Source: Micavibrio sp.
GTDB lineage: Bacteria; Pseudomonadota; Alphaproteobacteria; Micavibrionales; Micavibrionaceae
Direction of reading: 5' to 3'
NCBI GenBank assembly: GCA_030824805.1
Contig: JAPJRC010000060.1
Coordinates: forward strand, 1 to 13,299
DNA length: 13,299 nt
Positions 1 through 6,594 of this stretch are shown here, one piece after another. Numbering within the stretch: position 1 is the first letter of the stretch; every line of letters begins with the position of its first letter. Below the pieces are notes generated by a model. It saw only the letters and a program-made list of their open reading frames with translations, did no database searches and was not told the origin of the DNA. The translations under genes and the position numbers were made by a program.

Positions 1-488
1 GTTGCATCTATGAGGATGCGTATTGCGCCAAAGCCTGTGTCCAGATCCAGCACAATGTCGGAGATCGATACGCGATAGTCGGGCAAGTTCAGCAGGTTGT
101 TCGCGAGCTGGCGGCCGGTAGACGGAAAACTTTCCGCATGGCGTGTCAGGCTCACACCTTTTATTTCAAGATTGGACATTTTGCCGCTGGCCAAAAAAGT
201 CGGCCATGAAATATCGGCGTCCAGTTTTTTGATTTCATCAAAGCCGTATTTGTCGAGTTTGATATCGCGCGCACCAAAACCGCTGGGATAAAGGTTCAGT
301 GAACCGATGGTGACATGGTTGAAGCCGGCACGGTCGAAGGCCTCTGTAATTTTAGCCTCGACTGCGGGGCGGATCTGCATCGAGATCGTTACCAGCACGA
401 TCGCAAACAGGATGGCTGCGCCAATTATGGTTAACGAGCGTTTCGAGCGGCCGGCAATAAAATCCGATAGAAATTTCGGCATAGGCAT
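1..488 (-). CDS. AsmA/YdbH-like membrane-anchored envelope protein (N-terminal part)
   Basis: This is the first 162 residues of a larger protein that continues past the left edge. Residues 1-17 are basic and polar (SKRS), and residues 19-38 form one hydrophobic segment, so the protein is probably anchored in the inner membrane with its bulk in the periplasm. After the anchor comes a short helix (RPAVEAKITEAF) and a beta-rich stretch with alternating polar and hydrophobic residues (HVTIGSLNLYPSGFGARDIKLD, broken here as HVTIGSLNL and YPSGFGARDIKLD). That is typical of AsmA, YhdP and YdbH relatives, which are long beta-groove proteins linked to phospholipid transport between the membranes. The family call is inferred from this pattern, not from a conserved motif. 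Methionines at 488 and 482 are both possible starts, and neither has a clear Shine-Dalgarno. It begins 16 bases after the parE stop, so it is probably co-transcribed with parE and may be translated by coupling. Confidence 0.6.
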   Translation of the reverse strand, partial: MPMPKFLSDFIAGRSKRSLTIIGAAILFAIVLVTISMQIRPAVEAKITEAFDRAGFNHVTIGSLNLYPSGFGARDIKLDKYGFDEIKKLDADISWPTFLASGKMSNLEIKGVSLTRHAESFPSTGRQLANNLLNLPDYRVSISDIVLDLDTGFGAIRILIDA

Positions 489-504
489 AACAGGGGTTCA
501 GACC

Positions 505-2514
505 TTAGATATCGATGTCGGAAACGAACTCGGCGTTTTCCTGAATGAACTGAAAACGCGCATCCGCGTTTTTGCCCATCAGGCGATCGACAAGGTCGTC
601 TACTTCTGGGTGCGGGCCAGATCCCTTTGCATCTTCCCTGATGCCGAGCGCAGCCATCGCATCGGGAATGGTTACCCGCAAAAGCGTGCGGCTTTCGGGC
701 GACATTGTGGTTTCTTTGAGGGAGGATGCCGGCATTTCGCCAAGACCCTTAAAGCGGGAAATGTCGATTTTCTTCTTGTCCTTGAACACGGTTTTCAAGA
801 GCTCGTCCTTGTGCGCATCGTCGCGCGCATATTCGGATACGGTACCCGAAGTGATACGGTAGAGCGGCGGTTGCGCCAGATACAGATGACCTTTTTCAAT
901 GAGCGGGCGCATCTGGGTGTAGAAGAACGTGACAAGCAGGGAGGCGATGTGCGCGCCGTCAACGTCCGCATCGGTCATGATGATAATGCGTTCATAGCGG
1001 ACCTTGGCTACATCGAAATCCTTGCCCGAGCCAGAACCGATGGCGAGGATCAAATCCTGCACTTCCTGGTTCGCGCGCACCTTGTCGGCCGTTGCTGAAT
1101 AGACGTTCAGGATTTTACCGCGCAGCGGCAGGACGGCCTGTGTTTCACGGTTGCGGGCCTGTTTGGCGGAGCCGCCGGCCGAGTCTCCCTCAACCAAGAA
1201 CAGCTCTGTGTCTTCCGCGTCGGTGCGCGAGCAGTCGGCAAGTTTGCCGGGAAGGCGTAGTTTGCGCGTGGCGGTTTTGCGCGCCATCTCCTTGTCGGAT
1301 TTGCGGCGCTGACGCTCTTCTGCCTTTTCGATGATGCTTTCAAGAAGCACTTTCGATGCGGCGGGGTCTGCCGTAAGCCAGTGGTCAAAATAATCTTTGA
1401 TAGCGGAATCAACCCACTTGGTCGCTTCTGCTGAGACAAGTTTTTCTTTCGTCTGGCCCTGGAATTGCGGGTCACGAATGAACACGGAGAGCAGGATCGC
1501 GGCGCCGTTCATCACGTCATCGGATGTGATCTGGTCAGCCTTCTTGTTATTGACCAGAGAACCGTAAGATTTGATGCCGCGCGTGAGCGCTGTTCGGAGG
1601 CCTTGCTCGTGCGTGCCGCCGAGCGGTGTCGGAATGGTGTTACAGTAGGAGTGGTTGACCGGTTCGCCGTCTTCGGGCCAGGCAATTGCAAACTCCACGC
1701 GGCCGGCTTTGTCGGGCAGGTTCAACTGACCATGGAAAAACTTGTCCGTGATAACCGGGCGGTCTTGCAATGATGCTTTAAGGAAATCCAGCAAGCCATT
1801 GGGAAAATGCAAAACATCTGTTTCCGGTATGTTTGCGTCCTTCAGCAGGGACGGGTCACAGGACCATCTGATTTCGACGCCACGAAACAGATAGGCCTTG
1901 GAGCGGGCCATCTGGTACAACCAGGAAGGCTTGAATTTTGCTTTGGCGCCAAATATTTCAGGGTCTGCTTTAAAGCTGACAGATGTTCCGCGCTTGTTGT
2001 TAACGGTGCCGAGCTTGTCCAGCTTGCTGGTCGGAAGGCCGCGCGCGAACGATTGTTTGTGGTGTGTTTTGTCACGCCAGACTTCTACTGTCATCCATTC
2101 GGACAATGCGTTTACAACCGACGATCCAACGCCGTGCAAACCGCCGGAGGTTTCATACGCTTTTCCACTGAATTTTCCACCGGAGTGAAGCGTGGTGAAA
2201 ATGACTTCCAGAGCCGATTTTTTTGGGAATTTGGGGTGGTTGTCCACAGGGATGCCACGGCCATTGTCCGTGATGGTGACCGATCCATCGGCGTTCATTA
2301 TCAGGTCAATATGGTTCGCATGGCCCGCAACCGCTTCGTCCATCGAGTTGTCGAGAATTTCGCCGACAAGGTGGTGAAGGGCGCGTTCATCGGTACCACC
2401 GATATACATGCCGGGGCGTTTCCGGACCGGTTCCAAACCTTCGAGGACTTCGATATCTGCGGCACCGTAGCTGTTCGCTTTTGCCGTGTTGCCCTCGTTA
2501 AACAAATCCGCCAT
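505..2514 (-). CDS. parE: DNA topoisomerase IV subunit B (ParE)
   Basis: ATPase subunit of topoisomerase IV, the type IIA enzyme that decatenates daughter chromosomes with ParC. The 669-residue length fits ParE and is shorter than an enterobacterial GyrB (about 800). The GHKL ATPase domain (about 20-230) shows RKRPGMYIGG (31-40), the presumed general base E52 and Mg ligand N56 in EILDNSMDE, the DNGRGIP box (83-89) and the GGLHGVGSSVVNAL lid (124-137). The transducer domain follows. The TOPRIM domain has VEGDSAGGSAKQ (441-452, metal ligand E442) and TDADVDGAH (514-522). The C-terminal RFKGLGEMP (587-595) and the closing MGKNADARFQFIQENAEFV match ParE rather than GyrB. The start is supported by an AAGGTG Shine-Dalgarno 8 bases upstream. 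It lies divergent from the thioesterase gene across 72 bases and is followed closely by the AsmA-like gene. Confidence 0.95.
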   Translation of the reverse strand: MADLFNEGNTAKANSYGAADIEVLEGLEPVRKRPGMYIGGTDERALHHLVGEILDNSMDEAVAGHANHIDLIMNADGSVTITDNGRGIPVDNHPKFPKKSALEVIFTTLHSGGKFSGKAYETSGGLHGVGSSVVNALSEWMTVEVWRDKTHHKQSFARGLPTSKLDKLGTVNNKRGTSVSFKADPEIFGAKAKFKPSWLYQMARSKAYLFRGVEIRWSCDPSLLKDANIPETDVLHFPNGLLDFLKASLQDRPVITDKFFHGQLNLPDKAGRVEFAIAWPEDGEPVNHSYCNTIPTPLGGTHEQGLRTALTRGIKSYGSLVNNKKADQITSDDVMNGAAILLSVFIRDPQFQGQTKEKLVSAEATKWVDSAIKDYFDHWLTADPAASKVLLESIIEKAEERQRRKSDKEMARKTATRKLRLPGKLADCSRTDAEDTELFLVEGDSAGGSAKQARNRETQAVLPLRGKILNVYSATADKVRANQEVQDLILAIGSGSGKDFDVAKVRYERIIIMTDADVDGAHIASLLVTFFYTQMRPLIEKGHLYLAQPPLYRITSGTVSEYARDDAHKDELLKTVFKDKKKIDISRFKGLGEMPASSLKETTMSPESRTLLRVTIPDAMAALGIREDAKGSGPHPEVDDLVDRLMGKNADARFQFIQENAEFVSDIDI

Positions 2515-2518
2515 GATA

Positions 2519-2533
2519 TTTACACCTTGTAAA
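2519..2533. promoter_or_regulatory. Perfect TTTACA-CCT-TGTAAA palindrome in the parE/thioesterase divergent region
   Basis: TTTACACCTTGTAAA is a perfect inverted repeat with 6-base arms and a 3-base centre. It lies directly before parE, and on the parE strand the AAGGTG Shine-Dalgarno occupies its centre and right arm. It could be a binding site for a dimeric regulator acting on both divergent genes, or a weak RNA hairpin over the parE ribosome site. The arms are AT-rich, so the RNA hairpin alone would be unstable. The palindrome is seen directly; its function is inferred. Confidence 0.35.
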
Positions 2534-2586
2534 ACTATAACCGCCTATCAATAGCCAATTCCCCCGCCTTTGGAAACGGAAAACCC

Positions 2587-3012
2587 ATGGAAGACAGCAA
2601 AAATCAGGATTTGGAGCCGGAATTGCCGGATGAGCTGAAAGGCCGTGTGCCGACGCTCAAAGTTATTCCGATGCTGCCGAATTCCAACCCCAACGGCGAT
2701 ATTTTTGGCGGATGGATTTTATCGCAAATGGACCTCGCAGGTGCCAGTCGGGCCTATCAGTATGTGATGGGTCGTATTGTAACGGTAGGGGTAGAGGCGA
2801 TTTCCTTCCACAAGCCCATATTTCTGGGCGATGAGGTCAGTTTTTACACCAAAGTTTTTAAAGTGGGCCACACTTCGATTACAATAAAGATCGAGAGCTG
2901 GGCATTGAGACATACATACGGGCGGAACTACGAATATATTAAGGTCACGGAAGGGTTGTATACTTATGTCCATATCGACGAACACAGGAAGCCGGCTCCG
3001 ATCAGCCGCTAA
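2587..3012 (+). CDS. Acyl-CoA thioesterase, YciA-like hotdog fold
   Basis: A 141-residue single hotdog-domain protein of the YciA/acyl-CoA hydrolase family, which hydrolyses acyl-CoA to free CoA and fatty acid in the cytoplasm. The diagnostic motif NPNGDIFGGWILSQMD is at 34-49. D38 is the expected catalytic aspartate at the start of the central hotdog helix. GRIVTVGVEAISFHKPIFLGD (62-82; GRIVTVGVE then AISFHKPIFLGD) matches the second strand pair of YciA, and SITIKIESW (97-105) the third. Such enzymes work as dimers or hexamers because each active site is shared between subunits. The start has GGAAA-type purine sequence upstream (ACGGAAAACCC). Its last 47 bases overlap the next gene, so the two are probably co-expressed. 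The exact substrate range cannot be read from the sequence. Confidence 0.9.
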   Translation: MEDSKNQDLEPELPDELKGRVPTLKVIPMLPNSNPNGDIFGGWILSQMDLAGASRAYQYVMGRIVTVGVEAISFHKPIFLGDEVSFYTKVFKVGHTSITIKIESWALRHTYGRNYEYIKVTEGLYTYVHIDEHRKPAPISR

Positions 3013-4231
3013 ATTCCTTGTCATCTTTTTCGTTATGCTGGGGGTGGCGCCTTTTGCGTCGCCTGTGCAGGCACGTGAGCTGGGCATAGATCTCAAGACC
3101 CTTCCCAAGGTGAAACCCAACCAGCTGCTCGCGGAAAAGGATTTCGAGGCCAAGACCAAAAAGGTTGTCGAGAACGACCCTTACAACGAGCCAAAGATTT
3201 CCTACACGATGCGTCTTCCCAAAGACTGGACGGACAATGCCCAGAAGGCGCCCATCAGCGGCACGCCGGGACAATCGCTGCTAAGCGGCCGGGTTCTCGG
3301 GATCATGGGGCGCTATATCGCCGCGCCTAAAAATCTTTTGCGCAGTTACGTTATAGTCGAAGCACAGACTCTTACCTATGAGATCAGCGCGCAGAACTGG
3401 TTTGTAAATTTTATTCTGGGCAACGGGTTCAGCCTGACGGCTCTTACGGAGAAGACCTCTCGTGAAGTGGAAGCGTTGTATGTACAGGTGGTAAAAGACC
3501 AGACCTATGTCGTGCGCGCGCGTGTGATTCTGAATGGCTCCAGCCTTATTATCGTTCGCTATTACCTGCCACAGGAAAACTACGAAGCAGAAAAGGCGCA
3601 ACAGGAGCAGGTTATAACCTCGTTCCGCCTGTTGCTGCCCACCAATGAAAAAATTGAAAAGCAAGGGACATACGGGTTTCTTGACCAGTCTTTCTTCAAT
3701 TATCCCGAAAGCTGGACGCTAAAGGAAAAATCCATTCTGTCGGTAGAGCGTATGAGCGCGCTTTTGTATCAGGCTCGCCAAGAAAACGAGGGCAAGAAAA
3801 AGCGGTTCGTACTTGAAGGACATATCCGCATACATGTTGTATCCCGCCTGCTGAACACCACCATGCAGCAGGAAATCGAGAATTTCCGCAACAATCTTAA
3901 AATCCCCAACTACTCGGTGGGCAAGCTGATTGAAGAAATCACATATGATTATGATCCGACCATAAAAACAGGCAAAGCGCAGGTTTACACGTTGGTTCCT
4001 AACGACACAGTGAATATGCAGTCGTACGAGTTCATTGTGACGATTATGGAGGGTGAGGATTATTATTACATCACCAGCATGATTACGCCGTCGCGTCAGG
4101 AAGATTTTTACACGTGGGCGCAAAATATGGAGGCGGCAAAAATCATCAACGAGAGCATGCGCCGCCATAACGTCTCGCTGGAATACGATCCCAATGATCC
4201 ATATTTCGATTACATGAAAGAAGCGCAGTAA
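2966..4231 (+). CDS. Exported protein with two tandem related domains, function unknown
   Basis: A 421-residue protein I do not recognise. The N-terminus is a clear Sec signal peptide: basic RLRSAAK at 10-16, hydrophobic core 17-32 and likely cleavage after VQA (34-36). The mature protein is therefore periplasmic or outer-membrane associated. The body looks like two copies of one alpha/beta domain. Copy 1 spans about 77-223, from ISYTMRLPKDW to EQVITSFRLL. Copy 2 spans about 240-398, from DQSFFNYPESW to EAAKIINESM. Both copies run from a proline-x-x-tryptophan strand, through a strand and an amphipathic helix, to a beta pair and a closing helix. The layout recalls PsbP/Mog1-like folds, which is inference. 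The ATG at 2966 lies inside the thioesterase gene, but it is the only start that keeps the signal peptide's basic region, and it has a GGAAGGG Shine-Dalgarno. A terminator follows directly. Confidence 0.8.
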   Translation: MSISTNTGSRLRSAAKFLVIFFVMLGVAPFASPVQARELGIDLKTLPKVKPNQLLAEKDFEAKTKKVVENDPYNEPKISYTMRLPKDWTDNAQKAPISGTPGQSLLSGRVLGIMGRYIAAPKNLLRSYVIVEAQTLTYEISAQNWFVNFILGNGFSLTALTEKTSREVEALYVQVVKDQTYVVRARVILNGSSLIIVRYYLPQENYEAEKAQQEQVITSFRLLLPTNEKIEKQGTYGFLDQSFFNYPESWTLKEKSILSVERMSALLYQARQENEGKKKRFVLEGHIRIHVVSRLLNTTMQQEIENFRNNLKIPNYSVGKLIEEITYDYDPTIKTGKAQVYTLVPNDTVNMQSYEFIVTIMEGEDYYYITSMITPSRQEDFYTWAQNMEAAKIINESMRRHNVSLEYDPNDPYFDYMKEAQ

Positions 4232-4232
4232 T

Positions 4233-4259
4233 AAAAAACCCGCCGTGAGGCGGGTTTTT
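4233..4259. terminator. Bidirectional rho-independent terminator between convergent genes
   Basis: A CCCGCC/GGCGGG stem (4239-4244 with 4249-4254) closes on a GTGA loop. It is flanked by an A-run on the left and TTTTT (4255-4259) on the right, so it works in both directions. It begins 2 bases after the stop of the exported protein and ends 19 bases from the end of glnA on the other strand. Confidence 0.92.
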
Positions 4260-4277
4260 CGTGATGCGTTCGAATGA

Positions 4278-5711
4278 CTACGCGGAGTAGTACATGAGGA
4301 ATTCGATCGGGTGCGGCATCGTTTCGAATGCGTCGATTTCTTCCATCTTGAGATCAATGTAAGCTTCGATAGCGTCTTTCGTGAAAACATCGCCGGCCAG
4401 AAGGAAGTCGTGGTTTGCTTTCAGCGCATTGACGGCTTCGCGCAAGGATCCGCAAACGGTAGGAACTTTTGCCAGTTCGTCGGCAGGAAGTTCGTACAGG
4501 TTGGCATCCATCGCATCGCCCGGGTGGATTTTGTTTTTCACGCCATCGAGACCTGCCATCAGCATGGCTGCGAAAGCCAGATATGGGTTGGCTGTCGGGT
4601 CGGGGAAACGAACTTCCACGCGTTTCGCTTTCGGCGAGTTGCCGAACGGGATACGGCAGGAAGCGGAACGGTTGCGTGCCGAGTAGGCCAGCAGAACAGG
4701 CGCTTCGTAACCCGGAACCAGACGCTTGTAGGAGTTGGTCGAGGGGTTGGTGAAGGCGTTCAGCGCGCGTGCGTGCTTGATGATGCCGCCGATATAGAAC
4801 AGGGCGGTTTCAGACAGGCCAGCGTAGAGGTCGCCCGCGAACATCGGCTTGCCGCCGTTCCAGAGAGACTGGTGCACGTGCATACCAGAACCGTTATCAC
4901 CGAATACCGGTTTCGGCATAAAGGTCGCCGTTTTGCCGTAGATATGCGCGACGTTGTGAACAGCGTATTTGTAGAGCTGCATGTTGTCGGCGCAGTCAAC
5001 CAGCGTAGAGAAGAAGATGCCGAGTTCGTGTTGGGATGCGGCCACTTCGTGGTGGTGCTTTTCAACAGGAACGCCGAGCGATGCCAGAACGGTGAGCATT
5101 TCCGCACGCAGGTCGGAAGCGGAGTCGACCGGACCTTCGGGGAAATAGCCGCCCTTTACGCGCGGACGGTGGCCCGTGTTGCCTTCCGGATAGGCTTTCG
5201 ATGTGTTGTGCGGACCTTCGATGGAATCCGTTTCGAACATGACGCGGTGCGGTTTTACATCGAATTTAACGTCGTCAAAGACGAAGAATTCTGCTTCGGG
5301 ACCGAAGTAGGCAACATCGAAGCCGGATTTTTTAACAAAGGCTTCTGCTTTGATCGCGATCTGGCGTGGGCAGCGTCCGTAAGCATCGCCGGACAGCGGT
5401 TCGAAAATCGCACAGAAAACTTTCAATGTCGGTTGCGCCGCGAACGGGTCGAGGAAGCATTTGCCCCAGTCCGGAACAAGGCGCATGTCGGACTCGTTGA
5501 TGGCTTTCCAGCCAGCGATGGACGAGCCGTCGATCATGATGCCGTCTTTCCACAGATCTTCATCCAGTGTGGAGATGTGCTGGTCTGTATGGTGCAGCTT
5601 GCCACGCGGATCGGTAAATTCGAAGCCGACGAACTGGATATCGTTTTCGTCGGTGTATTTTTTAAACTCGGAGTAGGATTTAAATTTAAGGGCGTGCGGC
5701 GAAGTCGGCAT
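4278..5711 (-). CDS. glnA: Glutamine synthetase type I (GlnA)
   Basis: Makes glutamine from glutamate, ammonia and ATP in the cytoplasm as a dodecamer; this is the main entry of ammonia into metabolism. The 477-residue length matches the type I-beta class (about 469). Landmarks are the beta-grasp N-terminus with DGSSIAGW (61-68), the metal-binding GPEAEFF (137-143), KHHHEVAASQHELG (218-231), the ATP loop KPVFGDNGSGMHVHQSL (267-283), the glutamate-binding NRSASCRIP (347-355) and VEVRFPDPTANPYL (365-378). NLYELP (404-409) carries Y406, equivalent to the tyrosine adenylylated by GlnE in enterobacteria, so activity is probably under covalent control. The start has a good AAGGA Shine-Dalgarno 6 bases upstream. 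Many alphaproteobacteria carry glnB just before glnA, but here the upstream neighbour is a divergent tRNA gene. The gene stands alone and shares a terminator with its convergent neighbour. Confidence 0.97.
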   Translation of the reverse strand: MPTSPHALKFKSYSEFKKYTDENDIQFVGFEFTDPRGKLHHTDQHISTLDEDLWKDGIMIDGSSIAGWKAINESDMRLVPDWGKCFLDPFAAQPTLKVFCAIFEPLSGDAYGRCPRQIAIKAEAFVKKSGFDVAYFGPEAEFFVFDDVKFDVKPHRVMFETDSIEGPHNTSKAYPEGNTGHRPRVKGGYFPEGPVDSASDLRAEMLTVLASLGVPVEKHHHEVAASQHELGIFFSTLVDCADNMQLYKYAVHNVAHIYGKTATFMPKPVFGDNGSGMHVHQSLWNGGKPMFAGDLYAGLSETALFYIGGIIKHARALNAFTNPSTNSYKRLVPGYEAPVLLAYSARNRSASCRIPFGNSPKAKRVEVRFPDPTANPYLAFAAMLMAGLDGVKNKIHPGDAMDANLYELPADELAKVPTVCGSLREAVNALKANHDFLLAGDVFTKDAIEAYIDLKMEEIDAFETMPHPIEFLMYYSA

Positions 5712-5751
5712 ACTTTGTCCTTGGGGCTTTGGATGTTATACGAAAAATGTA

Positions 5752-5767
5752 TGGGGGCATGACCCCA
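5752..5767 (-). promoter_or_regulatory. GC-rich hairpin in the glnA leader
   Basis: TGGGG and CCCCA arms (5 bp) close a 6-base loop, 40-56 bases upstream of the glnA start. On the glnA strand the hairpin is followed a few bases later by TTTTT, so it superficially resembles an attenuator, and a TATAAC-like hexamer lies between it and the gene. No convincing sigma-54 element (GG and GC at the required spacing) is visible in the 140 bases upstream of glnA. The hairpin is seen directly; its role is uncertain. Confidence 0.25.
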
Positions 5768-5850
5768 CTGCATGGCTAGTTAGCATACGCACCATAAAAG
5801 GTCTACCCAATTAACCATGCCAAGAACAAAAAACTGGGGGCGAAAAAGCC

Positions 5851-5878
5851 TTGACCGCAGGGGGATAGAACCTATACA
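5851..5878 (+). promoter_or_regulatory. Promoter of tRNA-His
   Basis: TTGACC (5851-5856) and TATACA (5873-5878) are separated by 16 bases and resemble sigma-70 -35 and -10 boxes. The predicted transcript start lies near 5885, a few bases before the mature tRNA. The sequence after the -10 is GC-rich (AAAATGCCCC), as is common for stable-RNA promoters under stringent control. A nested inverted repeat overlaps the -10 region. Confidence 0.6.
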
Positions 5879-5892
5879 AAATGCCCCTGCGT

Positions 5893-5969
5893 GGCGGTCG
5901 TAGCTCAGTTGGTAGAGCCCCTGGTTGTGGTCCAGGTTGTCGCGGGTTCGAGCCCCGTCGATCGCCCCA
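5893..5969 (+). tRNA. tRNA-His (anticodon GTG)
   Basis: Complete cloverleaf. The acceptor arms are GCGGTCG and CGATCGC, with one G-T wobble pair. The D arm is GCTC/GAGC. The anticodon stem CCTGG/CCAGG holds the loop TTGTGGT, anticodon GTG. The T arm GCGGG/CCCGT contains TTCGAGC. The extra 5' G at 5893, opposite a C discriminator, is the identity element specific to histidine tRNA. The 3' CCA is encoded at 5967-5969. No terminator follows, and the next coding region starts 20 bases later. Confidence 0.97.
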
Positions 5970-5989
5970 TCTTTAATCGGGGAAAGTCC

Positions 5990-6592
5990 TTGGATTTCAA
6001 AACCATACTTGGAAGTGTTGCCGTCCTGATGACCATCTGGGCGCATATTCCGTATTTCATCACCACCCTTAAGGGCACGAACAAGCCCCATGTTTTCTGC
6101 TGGATCATCTGGACGCTTTTGACGGGAATCGCCTTTGTCGCGCAGATGGTCGAGGGCGCGGGGGCAGGCGCATGGGCCACGGGTGTTTGTTCGGCCATCT
6201 GTCTCGCCATAACCATTGCCGCCGCGAAGAAGGGCGAGAAGGAAATCACCCGCAGCGACTGGGTCATGTTTTTGCTGGCGCTGGCCGCCATTCCGGTATG
6301 GGTGGCTACGGACGATCCGGTTTGGTCGATATGGATGGTTACCGTCATAGATCTGTCCGCGTTATATCCCACGGTTCGTAAATCGTGGAAGCGCCCCCAT
6401 GAAGAAAACAGCTTTATGTATGGATTCAACATTCCGCGTCATATGGTCAGCCTAGCCGCGCTGTCGCATGTTTCGATGACGACGGCCCTTTATCCATTCG
6501 CGCTTTTGCTTATGAATTTGGGAATGTTTGTAATGTTGAAATCGCGCCGCATGTATCTTGCGCGCCATACAGCTTCGGTGGCAGAAATATAG
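5990..6592 (+). CDS. Multi-spanning PQ-loop-like membrane protein, function unknown
   Basis: A 200-residue integral membrane protein with about six or seven hydrophobic segments (near 5-25, 35-53, 60-80, 90-107, 110-128, 152-165 and 165-184). Two matching stretches, IPYFITTLKGTNKPH (20-34) and LYPTVRKSWKRPHEEN (125-140), sit in corresponding places. This suggests an internal duplication like that of PQ-loop/SWEET-type transporters. The relationship is inferred from pattern, and no substrate can be named. The reading frame is open through the upstream tRNA, so the real start must lie after it. TTG at 5990, 6 bases after GGGGA, is the best candidate, because the next in-frame ATG (6029) would cut the first membrane helix. 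It ends 2 bases before nnrD, suggesting one transcript with tRNA-His, nnrD and the following small gene. Confidence 0.75.
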   Translation: MDFKTILGSVAVLMTIWAHIPYFITTLKGTNKPHVFCWIIWTLLTGIAFVAQMVEGAGAGAWATGVCSAICLAITIAAAKKGEKEITRSDWVMFLLALAAIPVWVATDDPVWSIWMVTVIDLSALYPTVRKSWKRPHEENSFMYGFNIPRHMVSLAALSHVSMTTALYPFALLLMNLGMFVMLKSRRMYLARHTASVAEI

Positions 6593-6594
6593 CC

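Noticed and set aside
307..1098. A 263-codon plus-strand open frame over the parE 3' end
   Set aside because: It lies antisense to a strongly conserved gene and has no recognisable domain or ribosome site.
4311..5762. A 483-codon open frame on the plus strand covering all of glnA
   Set aside because: It mirrors glnA, has no ribosome site and its translation shows no family features. Codon bias in a highly expressed gene keeps stops out of the opposite strand.
5789..5805. A possible NtrC site GCACC-N6-GGT upstream of glnA
   Set aside because: The gap between half sites is one base too long and the second half is degraded, so it is not better than chance.
5891..5989. An upstream ATG extension of the membrane protein reading through tRNA-His
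   Set aside because: The extension would translate the tRNA itself, whose cloverleaf is intact; the TTG at 5990 starts exactly at the first membrane helix.
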